A stretch of DNA of 64,000 bases, from the NCBI GenBank assembly GCA_950097015.1, contig CATNEN010000007.1:8991001-9055000 (forward strand). Direction: 5' to 3'. The notes beneath the pieces were generated by a model. That model was not told the DNA's origin, searched no databases, and saw nothing but the letters and a program-made list of their open reading frames with translations. How positions within the stretch are numbered: position 1 is the first letter of the stretch; the number at the start of each line of letters is the position of its first letter. The position numbers and the translations under genes were made by a program. Source of the DNA: Macrostomum hystrix (taxonomy: Eukaryota; Platyhelminthes; Macrostomidae). Positions 44,947 to 54,694 of the stretch are shown here, one piece after another.

Positions 44947-46065
44947 ATGCGAGGCTTCTTCCGCTGCCGCCGGGTCCTGTGGATGGCCGCAGCCCTCATG
45001 TCAACAACTCTGCTGCTTCTCAGCCAGCTCAGCTGGAACTCCAAGGATACTTCAACGGGCTCGACTGTCCCTAGACCAGTTCAGCGGACTGAGGGCCCTC
45101 TCAGGATCTCCTTCGGCACGCAATATTTCGGGGAATGGGCAGGCTGGATGCACTATGCGAGGAGATGGAAGGAGAGCGCTCAGCAGGGATGCGGCTTCGC
45201 CTGCGACATTGTGCCCGACCCAACACACGCCGATGCCGTGCTGTTCCACGGACGAGATCTGCCATCGAAAATTCCAACACTGCCTCGAAGTCCCTGGCAG
45301 CACTGGGTGTACTTCAACATGGAGTCTCCCATGGCAACCAAGTTCTACGGATATGACGTCTCGTCCAATCCGGCCTACCGGTTCCTGTTCAACTGGACCG
45401 CCACCACAATGCTGAACAGCCCAGTGCACATGCCTTACGGTATGTGGAGTCTGCGCGACCATCCGATCGAAGGTCCATTCTACTCGCCGGAGAAGAAGCG
45501 TCACATGGCCTACATCGCATTCTCGAACTGCAAGTTTTCGTATAATAACCGCACCGCAAAGGTAAAAGAGCTGAAGAACTACCTTGATGTGCATGTGTAC
45601 GGTGAGTGCGGTGACAGAGCACTTCCGAAGGATTGGAATGTGTGGCGACAGATCTCGGAGCAGTACCGATTCTACCTGAGCTTCGAGAACGCATTCTGTC
45701 GCGACTACATCACGGAGAAGTTTCACAACAACGGTCTGGACTCGCAGGCGGTCCCGGTGGTCTTCGGCGGTCTGTCGCACACCGACTACGAGCGGGTGAG
45801 TCCGCCGGGCTCGTTCGTGTACGCGCTGGACTTTCCGAGCATGCGGCAGCTGGCAGAGCACCTGAAGCAGCTGGCGGCTGATGAGGCTCGCTACGCCAGC
45901 TACCACGAGTGGAAGCGGCGCTTCACCATTTCGCCCCGCTCCTCCCTGCTGTGCGGCATTTGCACCAGGCTGCACAAGGACCGCTCGCCAGGCGTGTTCG
46001 ACCTGAGCCGCTACTATGATGTTCAGCGGAACTGCCGCCCCCTCAACTACAGGTACCTTGAATGA
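44947..46065 (+). CDS. alpha-1,3-fucosyltransferase (GT10)
   Basis: Type II Golgi enzyme transferring fucose from GDP-fucose to GlcNAc in N-glycans or Lewis-type structures. The 372-residue protein has a short cytosolic end (MRGFFRCRR), a signal anchor at about 11-29, a stem, then the GT10 catalytic domain. Conserved pieces are HWVYFNMESP, FNWTATTMLNSPVHMPYG and the donor-binding motif FYLSFENAFCRDYITEKF (about 241-258), followed by AVPVVFGG. The C-terminus has CGICTRLH and a late Cys, typical disulfide positions. It is a single exon, unlike its neighbours, and starts 150 bp after the mariner element. A polyadenylation signal AATAAA is near 46544. The exact acceptor specificity cannot be read from sequence. 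A 75-bp copy of its 3' end lies at 30271-30345. Confidence 0.93.
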   Translation: MRGFFRCRRVLWMAAALMSTTLLLLSQLSWNSKDTSTGSTVPRPVQRTEGPLRISFGTQYFGEWAGWMHYARRWKESAQQGCGFACDIVPDPTHADAVLFHGRDLPSKIPTLPRSPWQHWVYFNMESPMATKFYGYDVSSNPAYRFLFNWTATTMLNSPVHMPYGMWSLRDHPIEGPFYSPEKKRHMAYIAFSNCKFSYNNRTAKVKELKNYLDVHVYGECGDRALPKDWNVWRQISEQYRFYLSFENAFCRDYITEKFHNNGLDSQAVPVVFGGLSHTDYERVSPPGSFVYALDFPSMRQLAEHLKQLAADEARYASYHEWKRRFTISPRSSLLCGICTRLHKDRSPGVFDLSRYYDVQRNCRPLNYRYLE

Positions 46066-46835
46066 ATTGGGCATTCGTTATAAATTTATTTTGTAGGCAG
46101 ATGCTAATCGTGTTATGCTTTAAGCTTTTAATTAATCCATATCTTGCTGCTGTGTCACTGGAAGATGTACATACAAAATCCGCAATGCACTTCTCCGATT
46201 TTTTATGAGCAAAAGAGGGCAGTTTTTTTACATTTGACTGGAGGGCCCCAGCAGCATGTTTTACATATGGCCGTCAGCTATGCAGTGCATGATTGGGTTC
46301 CAGTGAGAATTGAATGCCGACTTTATTTTAGTATCTCAATACTTTCGATATTGCAACTTTTTGCGGCTCCCACTCGAAATGCTTTGAATTCACAGGCCTG
46401 ATTTTAGCCTTTTCGCTACTCAAAACGAAGTGACGACTGCTCACTCGCTGCTTTTTTAGATAATTTTCTCGATTAGAATCTTTCACCTGCCTACTGACTT
46501 TTTTGTTAGTTTTTTAAGTTGATAACTACACTATGGGCAGAAAATAAACAGGCCTTTGATCAAATACTCTTAGAATATCTAATGGAGCAAGCTGTACTGG
46601 TTGATCTCTCGCCGTTTTGTTATCCAGTGTTAACAAACAATCAAGCATGCAGAAGGCAGGGGTTAAGCGATTTTTAATTAGCTTTGGTTGCATATAATAA
46701 GGTGCATCTCCTCAAGTCACTACTTCGCAAGCCTCCAACTAAGCCCCGAAATAATCGTGACTTGAAGGGAGGAACGAAGCAGCGACCATTGGAAAGTGAG
46801 GCAGCGACATTAGCCGCTGACTCACTCACCCCCGT
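46066..46835. other. fucosyltransferase 3' flank
   Basis: 3' untranslated and intergenic DNA; only the AATAAA near 46544 stands out. Confidence 0.4.
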
Positions 46836-46837
46836 TG

Positions 46838-47172
46838 GCATCCGCTTTCTGACTCAATTAAGCTGGCATCAGCTGTGTGACTCAACTAAGCTGGCATCAG
46901 CTGTGTGACTCAATTAACTGTGTGACTGAATTAAGCTGGCATCAGCTGTGTGACTCAATTAACTGTGTGACTGAATTAAGCTGGCATCAGCTGTGTGACT
47001 CAACTAAGCTGGCATCAGCTGTGTGACTGAATTAAGCTGGCATAAACTGTGTGACTCAATTAAGCTGGCATCAGCTGTGTGACTCAATTAAGCTGGCATC
47101 CGCTGTGTGACTCAATTAAGCTGGCATCAGCTGTGTGACTCAATTAAGCTGGCATCCGCTGTGTGACTCAAG
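46838..47172. repeat. 28-bp minisatellite
   Basis: About 12 copies of a 28-bp unit containing GTGTGACTCAATTAAGCTGG and CATCAGCT. Variants include CATCCGCT and truncated units lacking the GCTGGCATCAG part. Confidence 0.92.
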
Positions 47173-47468
47173 CTACGGGTATTATGAGCAAAGATAAATA
47201 TAACACTGTTTATTTAAACACTGTAGGTTGAATAGTTTATTAAACTATTTAATCTGCGATGGAAGCCCCACAAAGTGGAGCATAGATGGTTAAAATGTTA
47301 TTTATATTAAACCTCAAGGCAAAATCAGAACAGAACTTGCTGTTAAAACGGATATTGAATTTGACTTGCTATAAATAGATTGCGATACCGAAAGACCCCA
47401 GGCAAATTAATGAAATCAGTTTAGTAACATTGTCTTCAAGGCTCAAGAATCGAGTCCAGACCTGTCCT

Positions 47469-47867
47469 CTAGAAGTTCGATCGCAGAGCGGGCGCAGGGC
47501 AGGTGTCGACGTTTGCTCGACGGTACCAACCGCACCTGAGACGGCAGTTTAAGCGAGCCGACCGCCAGCCACCGCAGACCGGATGCACCTTGGCGCGTTT
47601 GCCGAAGCCGCAGTAGCAGCAGCGCGGCTGCTCCACCCGGTGATGACGCAGAAGGCGCCGCTTGTCCAGCCGGCACTCGGCCGTGCGCCGGTTCGGATAC
47701 AGCCGGCCGTCTACACAGATGGGCCGATGAGGCAGCGGCAGGATGCGCCGGCAGCTGCTGTCACCCCGCAAGTCTCCGCCTTTGAGGCAGCCGCCGGCCT
47801 GAACCAGCAGCAGCAGCGCCAGGGCCAGCAGCAGCAGCAGCTTCGTGGAGTTCGAGATGGCCTGCAT
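47469..47867 (-). CDS. small secreted Cys-rich protein, Kazal-like
   Basis: A 132-residue protein with a strongly hydrophobic signal peptide (about 1-25, rich in Leu) and 11 cysteines in the mature part. The segment PICVDGRLYPN resembles the Kazal inhibitor core (PVCGSDGxTYxN), and a second segment, KVHPVCGGWRSARLNCRLRC, is a weaker partial match. The chain is unusually Arg-rich. It could be a protease inhibitor released from gland cells, but the inhibitor assignment rests on the short motif only. A TATA box lies 64 bp upstream of the ATG. Intronless. Confidence 0.6.
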   Translation of the reverse strand: MQAISNSTKLLLLLALALLLLVQAGGCLKGGDLRGDSSCRRILPLPHRPICVDGRLYPNRRTAECRLDKRRLLRHHRVEQPRCCYCGFGKRAKVHPVCGGWRSARLNCRLRCGWYRRANVDTCPAPALRSNF

Positions 47868-47930
47868 TTTTTCTTGAGATCTGTCAACTTGTTCTTCTTC
47901 TTGCTCGATTTCTCCGGCAAGAAAGTCGCT

Positions 47931-47937
47931 GCTTTAT
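47931..47937 (-). promoter_or_regulatory. TATA box of Kazal-like gene
   Basis: TATAAAG on the minus strand, 64 bp upstream of the ATG at 47867, leaves room for a 5' leader of about 35 nt. Confidence 0.6.
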
Positions 47938-48261
47938 ACCCACTCCAGCCAGCGCTGAAAACCGACGTGCACTTAGAAAGCTGGTGCTTGGCGAGCTCAG
48001 TGCGGATCGCTTTTAGTTAATTAGACTAAAATCGTGGTAATTGTTGAGCTACTGGTCACAATTATTTTTAACAAACAGGCGCACGCTGCTTAGCTTTAAT
48101 CGGTTACCAGTGCCCTAATTTAAAAATAATTAAAACTCAGTCAGGCAACCCATAGCATAAACATGAATATTTTCTCTGGACTGAAGTGTATATTGAGTAT
48201 GCTCATATGACAGCTATGAGTTAGCGAATTATAACTGCCGTGGGGCGCCCACCTGTGTACC

Positions 48262-48462
48262 ACTCATCGCCCCACTCATATGGCTCATCGCCCACTCACA
48301 TGGCTCATCGCCCACTCACATGGCTCATCGCCCACTCACATGGCTCATCGCCCCACTCACATGGCTCATCGCCCCACTCATATGGCTCATCGCCCACTCA
48401 CATGGCTCATCGCCCACTCACATGGCTCATCGCCCCACTCATATGGCTCATCGCCCCGCTCA
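48262..48462. repeat. 20/21-bp minisatellite
   Basis: About ten copies of CATGGCTCATCGCCCACTCA, with a C inserted (CCCCACTCA) or T substituted (CATATGG) in some units. It is immediately upstream of the YdcZ-like exons. Confidence 0.93.
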
Positions 48463-48540
48463 TCGCAGCCAAGCTGAGGAGCTACCGCAGTCGCTACCCC
48501 GAGTCGCAGAAGTCGACTTGACTCTGTCTGGCACTGACAG

Positions 48541-48826
48541 GCCTCGTAGGCTCCATCATCGGCGCAACATTCCTTTTCGTCGGCTGTCCCTGGCAAGTGC
48601 GCTGGGCCTCGTCCTCGCCATATCAGGAACCCCGAGATCGACTCTGCTGGAGCAGAAAGGGCGGATTTCGGCTAAACGCATTCACAACATGGCAAGCATT
48701 GGGCTGGCCGCGATCATCGGCCAGTTGTGCGTAGCGATAATCGACCTAATGGGCCATTGTGCACCTCACCGTGTCCTCTGTTGGCTGCCACTATTTTCGA
48801 AAGCACCAGTCTTTCGCCACAGCTGA
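48541..48826 (+). CDS. YdcZ-like (DMT superfamily) transporter exons, partial
   Basis: Two hydrophobic segments together resemble the core of the DMT YdcZ family (small membrane exporters). The first (48541-48592) reads GLVGSIIGATFLFVGC; the second (48697 on) reads IGLAAIIGQLCVAIIDLMG, matching the family pattern GGLLGAxxV...GQLxxSLxIDxFG. They join in frame if the intron 48593-48696 uses a GC-AG pair (CTG|GCAAGT). Upstream, a frame with AAKLRSYRSRYPESQ may be another exon but its phase does not connect. The protein therefore appears incomplete: either more exons were missed or it is a decayed copy. Family call is moderate, gene model weak. Confidence 0.4.
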
Positions 48827-48881
48827 ATTGTGCTAGACTCGAATGCGCTAGGGCCTTTGAATCCTGAAAATTCTAACGAAG

Positions 48882-49137
48882 GCGCTGACAAAGAGTCGTC
48901 AGAGGGCGAACCAGCTGACAAGAAGTCGTCAGAGGGCGAACCAGCTGACAAGAAGTCGTCAGAGGGTGAACCAGCTGACAAGAAGTCGTCAGAGGGCGAA
49001 CCAGCTGACAAGAAGTTGTCGGAGGATGAACCAGTTGACAAGAAGTCGTCAGAGGGTGAACCAGCTGACAAGAAGTCGTCAGAGGGCGAACCAGCTGACA
49101 AGAAGTTGTCGGAGGATGAACCAGCTGACAAGAAGTA
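48882..49137. repeat. 30-bp minisatellite, open as EGEPADKKSS repeats
   Basis: Eight to nine copies of a 30-bp unit (GAACCAGCTGACAAGAAGTC plus GTCAGAGGGC). On the plus strand the frame without stops encodes repeats of EGEPADKKSS, with substitutions (EDEPADKKLS) in alternating units. No start or splice context ties it to a gene, so it is listed as repeat only. Confidence 0.9.
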
Positions 49138-49398
49138 GACAAAAAGGCAATTAGTGGATTAGTCTCAAGGTTGCCTTATGGTGGCCTCAAGGTCAAGTCC
49201 TAAAGTTGAACCTGGTAAGAACTAGTAAGAAAAGGACTTGTGATCTTATTGATATTTATTGACAATATTATTTTGACAAAGATAACCTCACATCGTCCTG
49301 GACGGTCGCGCCCAGCACCTTCTGCGGCTCCTTGCCGCAGTCTGGGCTGTTACTCGGGCCTCCAACTGACCTGCAACCTGCTGCCTGTGCCTGTCAGC

Positions 49399-49473
49399 TG
49401 GCGGATGCGTGCGTGGTCAGTGGAGCTGGAGGAGTACGATGAGGAGGTGACAGCGAAGATTGAGAACCTCTGA
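49399..49473 (+). CDS. possible terminal exon, unknown protein
   Basis: After a good pyrimidine tract and acceptor (CTGCCTGTGCCTGTCAG) the frame WRMRAWSVELEEYDEEVTAK runs to a stop after IENL. Codon use is GC-rich like the real exons of the window. It could be the last exon of the YdcZ-like gene, but no donor of matching phase was found, so its parent is unknown. Confidence 0.3.
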   Translation, partial: WRMRAWSVELEEYDEEVTAKIENL

Positions 49474-49910
49474 GCAGGGTTGCAGACTTGTTTATGCGAA
49501 CTTTATTAATACTAGTTAAGCCTCACAAAACACGCTTGTTATTGAGCCCCTGCGCAATGAAAAGCAAGGCGATACAATAGTACCTGCTGAAGCAAACAGA
49601 CGTCACTTGACTGGCCAAGGCTTCCTTAATTAGAAAGCTGAAGCAACTGGGCGAGGAAATTCCCAGCGCAAAAAATTCTTTTATTTTGTTAAAATGGGAA
49701 AATTTCTTAGCGGAGGCCCACAGAGAGCAGATTAGAGAATCTTTGTCAGCAAGTCGCAACTTCCATGGCGGCAAGGCCAGAAACTAAGTTTTTCTTTGTC
49801 TGGGTTGCGTGGGAAGGCATCAGCACTCAGGCAAAGTTTAGGCCGCATTTAGAATCCCAACTTCTGTAGACACAGATTAATGATGCACCGAAATAATTTT
49901 AATTCCAAGA

Positions 49911-50130
49911 TAACCATTGAATTTTCTGTTTGATTTCTCTTTCAGTCCTTCACAAAGCGAAGACAATGAATTTCAGAATCATCAGTTGAAGTCAGGCAAA
50001 CATACAATCACTGCGTACAGTCTGCATCTAAACTTGCTTTTCTCCAGGTGCAAACTCGGGTTTTCGATTTGTTTAGAAAGCGATCCAACTTCCTGCCAGG
50101 GTGTAACAGAAAAGTTTTGCAGCGGTGCGC
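49911..50130. repeat. diverged duplicated block, copy 1
   Basis: Shares with 50755-50945, in order, CCATTGAATTTTCTGT, GAAGACAATG, AAGTCAGGCA, AATCACTGC and CAACAGAAAAGTTT-like phrases. This is an ancient direct duplication of about 200 bp spaced 840 bp apart. Neither copy has a clear coding frame. Confidence 0.65.
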
Positions 50131-50754
50131 CAACTCGCGGCCTGTTGTTGTACGACTATATTAGTCAGTAGTCATACAGCCGACCCGCCCACAGAGACTT
50201 CACAATACAAGATCCGAAGTCATCTTTGCCAGCAAGTCTTAGGCAGTAAGGGCAGAAACTGGGTTTCGCATTGTCTGGATTGTGTGGGAAGGCTTGGCCC
50301 TCAGCTACGTGGCTCATCTGCACGTGCAATTTCTCACTTGTTTTTTTCCCAGCTGCAGAGGGAGTTGTGTTTGCCGTAGCTCACGACTTCCAGAAATGTG
50401 AATTTGGCACTAAAGATAATGAGCTAAAAAGACTAATTTACAATGCAGTCTTCTGTTCCTCTTCATGAGAATTGGAACTTTCAAGTTGTTCCATTTTTAC
50501 CAAGTACGAGCGTACTCGTCGTACTTGGGAATTTATTTGAGTACAAAGTTCCGCCGCTAAGTTTAGCTTTATAATCCTAAAATCAGAAGACAACTTACCA
50601 ACGATGTACTTTTGACTCTCACCAGCGGCAGGCCAGCTCGTCAGCGAAAAATGGGCTCAAATTCTTCCATTCCCAAAGTTCCCTGCTCCCAACACGATGT
50701 CGTATTTGCTGTTGATGCCAACTTGTTATGAATTATTTTAGTTATTTCATCTAA

Positions 50755-50945
50755 CCATTGAATTTTCTGTCACGAACGAACGAGAACTGAAGACAATGCA
50801 CTTGAGAATTATTTATGTAAGTCAGGCAGACGTAAAATCACTGCATACAGGTGTGAACTGGGGTTTTTCGGTTTCGCTTCAAGGAAGGCAATCCTGCATC
50901 CTCCCAAACTCAACAGAAAAGTTTGTCTGCAGAGTAATTCAGGGT
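50755..50945. repeat. diverged duplicated block, copy 2
   Basis: Second copy of the block at 49911-50130, with the same phrases in the same order and several small indels. Confidence 0.65.
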
Positions 50946-51124
50946 AGCATAGGAGCCGTCACGGCGAATGTCCCTCGCTGTTCAGCACTTTAAAGCCAGG
51001 TGTAGCCGTATAGCAACTCTAACAATGCGGCGTAAATTTGCAAACAGAAAATGTCAAGCTGCTGAAACTGCTCTCAACTGTGGTTGGCTGGTCGAGACAC
51101 AAAGTTGACAGGCACCTCGCATGC

Positions 51125-51131
51125 TATAAAA
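51125..51131 (+). promoter_or_regulatory. TATA box of PAN-LamG gene
   Basis: TATAAAA 65 bp upstream of the ATG at 51190, almost the same spacing as in the Kazal-like gene. Confidence 0.65.
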
Positions 51132-51189
51132 ACCTGGCGTTCCGATTCACAAGCCCGCCAGAAGCCACAGTCTCTCACCCGCTCAAGCC

Positions 51190-52971
51190 ATGCAGGCGGA
51201 ACGCGAGCTGTTTTTCTGGTGCGCAGCTCTGCTGCAGATTCTCCGGTGCGTCTCGGAGCGCTCGACCGGCCAGTTCGTGCCGGCAGCCCTGTGCCCCAGC
51301 TCTGCAGTGCCCAACCAGCTTGAGAAGTCTAGGATTCTCTGCGGTGCCTCCTGCAGCCGGCGGCTCCGCTGTGATCTGTTCCACTTCAGCCGTGAGACCG
51401 GCCGGTGCTACCTGGGCAACTCGAGCTGCGCTGGACTCGCGCTATGGACAGATGGGCCCTGCATGTCTTACAGGGCGGGTAATTGCAAAGGCTTCTAATA
51501 ATACATTACATAAATCCCAGATCGTTTTGTTTCGGAAACTGAAAAGTTAGCCAAATTCGCGAAAGTCGATTTATTTCCTTAGAATCAGTTCACAAAGCAG
51601 GTGCGCTGCCAATAATTTCCAGTGCGGCAATCGCCGGAGCCGATAGCGGACCTGTTGAGCCTGAAGCTGCTCTACCGATTTGCCACCCACGGCCTGGAGA
51701 ACATCGCCGACCCCCACAGCCACCGGCTCTGGGCCGGCACAGTACCAATTGACGCCGAGGGAGCGCACTTCACCACGAGCCTGAGCTCCTACCTGATGGC
51801 TGAGACTCCTTGCTTTGAGAAGGTGGTCAACAAGGGCAACAAGTTCTCATTCTTTGTTCGGGCCAAGCATCCTTTGAACATAGAGTAAGTATTTCTCTAT
51901 GTTCATTTCTCTAGGGATTTCTCTAGACTGGGAGTGCAATCAGTTCAGGTTAACCCCGAGACTGCGGTTTGACTGCACTGAAGGCCACAGAGCTATGTCT
52001 ATGGCCTGCGATCGTTCGCTTGAAAATATTATTTCACATTTCAGCATAGTCGCAGCTTGCGGTCGTGGACTGCAGAGCATAAAACCACAAAGTCGAAAGT
52101 TAAAAATGGCTTGGTGGATAAATACGAGAATATTTCGATGTAGCGTAAAGTATGCAAGCTAAAACAATAACTTGAACAGGAGCTTTGCAAAGAAAGTGGG
52201 TTGCCTGTTTTGAGGCCACAACGGCATGGGTTCATTGAAAAATATTCTTAGGGAGGCAAGCAAGCTAACGAAAAAGGGCTATTAAACTTCTGGGGCAAGG
52301 TGGCTATTTTCCTAAGAAACAGATATAAATAGTGCGTATTGAAGAAATAACAACATCAATGGACAGATTGTTCAAATTTTAGAGCACAAAATTTAGTTAT
52401 ACAATGAGAAAATGAAAGAAGAACTAATTGACTGTCAATTGTCATTTTCAATTACAAGCATAATTTACTATATTAAAATTGTAAATGCTATAATGAATGA
52501 TATAATGCCACTTAACAATCTGGCTCCTCATCTCACGTCATTTTTCACAGCGGAACATACGTTGCATTTCGTCAGTGCAGCGGTATCAACGTGGCCCACG
52601 ACTTCTACACGTACAACGGAAACACCTGGCATCAGGTGTTCTGGCCATCCGACGGCAAAAGCTATCTGTCCAAGTCTGGCGAAGTGTTCACGAAGAGCAG
52701 CAAAGTCGCTCTGATCTCCGCCGGCGTGACCTACGACACGGACCGCAACATCAACTTCTTCTTCAACGGGAGCATGTATCCCGCCACTCTGGACTCGACC
52801 AAGGCGGCCAGCAGCCTCAGCAGCGCCAACTTCCAGTGCCTGCAGCTGGGCGGTTTTCCCGGAGATGCGCAGTACTCAGTGCAGGGCAGCATCTCCTGCT
52901 TCGGCCTGAGCACTCGGCTGCTGACTCTGGCCGAGTTCGGGCAGCTGGACGACTGGTGCAAGCAGTTCTAG
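51190..52971 (+). CDS. secreted PAN-like + LamG-like protein
   Basis: Predicted extracellular protein of 323 aa from three exons: 51190-51478, 51623-51884 and 52551-52971 (phases 1 and 2, all matching). Residues 1-22 look like a signal peptide. A Cys-rich module follows, LCGASCSRRLRCDLFHFSRE with RCYL, resembling a PAN/apple fold. From about 100 the sequence resembles a LamG/concanavalin-A-like beta-sandwich: HFTTSLSSYL, FSFFVRAKHP, INFFFNGSMYP and a final ISCFGLSTRLLTLAEFGQLD. Such proteins bind carbohydrate or matrix and are common in flatworm gland secretions; that role is inference. It sits in a cluster with the PAN-lectin gene at 55.3 kb. Confidence 0.75.
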
Positions 52972-52974
52972 CGG

Positions 52975-53525
52975 CACGGGGGACCGCAGGAAGACAAAAA
53001 TCAAATCGTTGAACATTTACAGGCATGCAGATTTGCTCCGCGGAAAGTTAATGTGATGAAAACTCCTCGAAAACTTCCCTTGTTTGGCACCCATGCTCGT
53101 AGTTTCATACTGCAGGAATATAAATGATTGGACTTACTTTTCAGTAGGTCTTCCTTTCATTTTAACTTTAATTTGAATTCCTGAGAGGTCGATGGAACTC
53201 TTCCCTTGTGTTCTTTAAAGTAGTATTTTAAACCGAAAAAATCTCATTGACAACAAATCGCTGGGCAAAATTACATTCTTTGAGGTTATGTCATCAGCGA
53301 CAGCCATGCCTCCGCTGAAAGACTCATTACCAACTGCTAAATAATTTGTTAGCTTTTTCGAAACAACAGACAGCGAAAAGTGCCTAAGGTGCAGGTGGAA
53401 GCAGTGGTCTAAAAGGATTGCAGGTGAAAGCAGTGGTCTATAAGGATTGCAGGTGGAAGCAGCGAATGGATAGTATGTCAAAATACGTTTAGTATTCCGT
53501 AGCCTCGGATGCAGCGGTACTACTG
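52975..53525. other. spacer with short tandem repeat
   Basis: 3' flank of the PAN-LamG gene. From 53395 to 53465 a 29-bp unit (GATTGCAGGTGGAAGCAGTG plus GTCTAWAAG) is repeated about 2.4 times. Confidence 0.6.
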
Positions 53526-53543
53526 AAAGTAGTCACACGCGAC

Positions 53544-53849
53544 TGAGGTTGTAGCCTAGTGGTTAGGGCGTCGGACTCACGACTTGAAGGTCGGGGGTTC
53601 GATTCCCGACTCCACTGAAACAATTTGTGTCCTTTAGCAAGACACTTGCTAAGACACTCTTAGCAAGACACTCTGAATTGCTTCAGTTCAGCCAGCTGTT
53701 AAATGGGTACCCGCATTAGCTGGGATAATTGGAGGTGGGTGTGGCGTCCCCCCAGTCCATGGACTGAACAGCTGCACGCAGTCTTCAGATGCGCCGCGCA
53801 ATAGCTGCGGCTGTGCTGTCGGCAGCACATCTGGCCCAATTATTAATTA
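53544..53849 (+). mobile_element. full-length tRNA-derived SINE with target duplication
   Basis: The head contains a canonical box A (TAGCCTAGTGG, 53552-53562) and box B (GGTTCGATTCC, 53596-53606). A conserved body follows (AAATGGGTACCCGCATTAGC, GTCCATGGACTGAACAGC) and a short A/T tail. It is flanked by a 14-bp duplication, TAGTCACACGCGAC (53530-53543) and TAGTCGCACGCGAC (53850-53863), with one mismatch. Confidence 0.92.
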
Positions 53850-54239
53850 TAGTCGCACGCGACACACACCCATTTCTATATTGCAAAAAAATTAATCTGA
53901 GAAACGTACCATGCCCCATGAGAACTCTTCGAAATAGTAAATTTACTGGATAATTTCGGATGACATCTAACATGTTGCTTTTCTAAGAACGTTTCTTTGA
54001 GTTCGACTTTCTTAGGTAGATCACATTCGATTGGGAAAATGAGGAAAAGATGACCCTCTCTTGAGCCCTTCTTGGTTGCAGCAAGTTTAATAATCGTTGG
54101 AAAAGCGGTCAGTAAACGGATGCGCAAAGTCCTTCATGGGGTCAATTAACCGTGCTTGGCGTCAACCTCTAATTTAAAAAATAATTCTTCTTTGTCGTAT
54201 CAAACGTTTGGCAGTCGTTGTACAAAATAAAAAAAATAA

Positions 54240-54540
54240 TAATTCTTGTTGTTATTGCTGGAGGGCTGCAAGCCATGGCACATCATTTGGTGACAGTACA
54301 ACCGCAGCCATCGAGGAGGCATTTCTGCTCATTCGCTGACTCCTGAGCACAGACGCACACAGATACCATACACAAGCGTACACTCATACACTCACACACA
54401 CATACTTTCACTGTGCCTTTGAGGTTGGCCATCCAGGCATAAAATGCGCGACAAGCCACCAAGGGTTCTCTCCGCGACCGCGCGCCCAAATTGATGCGGC
54501 CTCTCCGCGGAATCGAGCTCAGGGACCTTGGTGCGAGGGC
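54240..54540 (-). mobile_element. tRNA-derived SINE, second family
   Basis: On the minus strand: CACCAAGGTCCCTGAGCTCG followed by ATTCC, a GTGTGAGTGTATGAGTGT stretch, CTTGCAGCCCTCCAGCAATA and an ATT-rich tail. This is the same plan as the copy at 23613-23832. Its tRNA-like head merges into the 22-bp minisatellite at 54540-54690. Confidence 0.7.
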
Positions 54541-54690
54541 TCCAGTCGAAGACACACAAGGCTCCAGTCGAAGACACACAAGGCTCCAGTCGAAGACACA
54601 CAAGGCTCCAGTCGAAGACACACAAGGCTCCAGTCGAAGACACACAAGGCTCCTGTCGAACACACACAAGGCTCCAGTCGAAGACCAATT
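54540..54690. repeat. 22-bp minisatellite at SINE head
   Basis: Seven near-identical copies of GCTCCAGTCGAAGACACACA plus AG. The last unit is continuous with the box A-to-B spacer of the adjacent SINE, so the array appears to be an expansion of SINE sequence. Confidence 0.9.
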
Positions 54691-54694
54691 AAAA

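Larger units (their letters stand above)
49480..51115. other. spacer with old duplication
   Basis: No gene was recognised here; the only structure is the pair of duplicated blocks. It may hold remnants of further secreted-protein genes. Confidence 0.4.

Noticed and set aside
45052-46074. A 340-residue frame on the minus strand
   Set aside because: It is antisense to the GT10 fucosyltransferase, whose plus-strand motifs are unambiguous.
53544-53620. A genuine tRNA gene
   Set aside because: A and B boxes are good, but the acceptor stem does not close, and the sequence continues into a conserved body shared with 56.4 kb and is flanked by target duplications. It is a SINE head.
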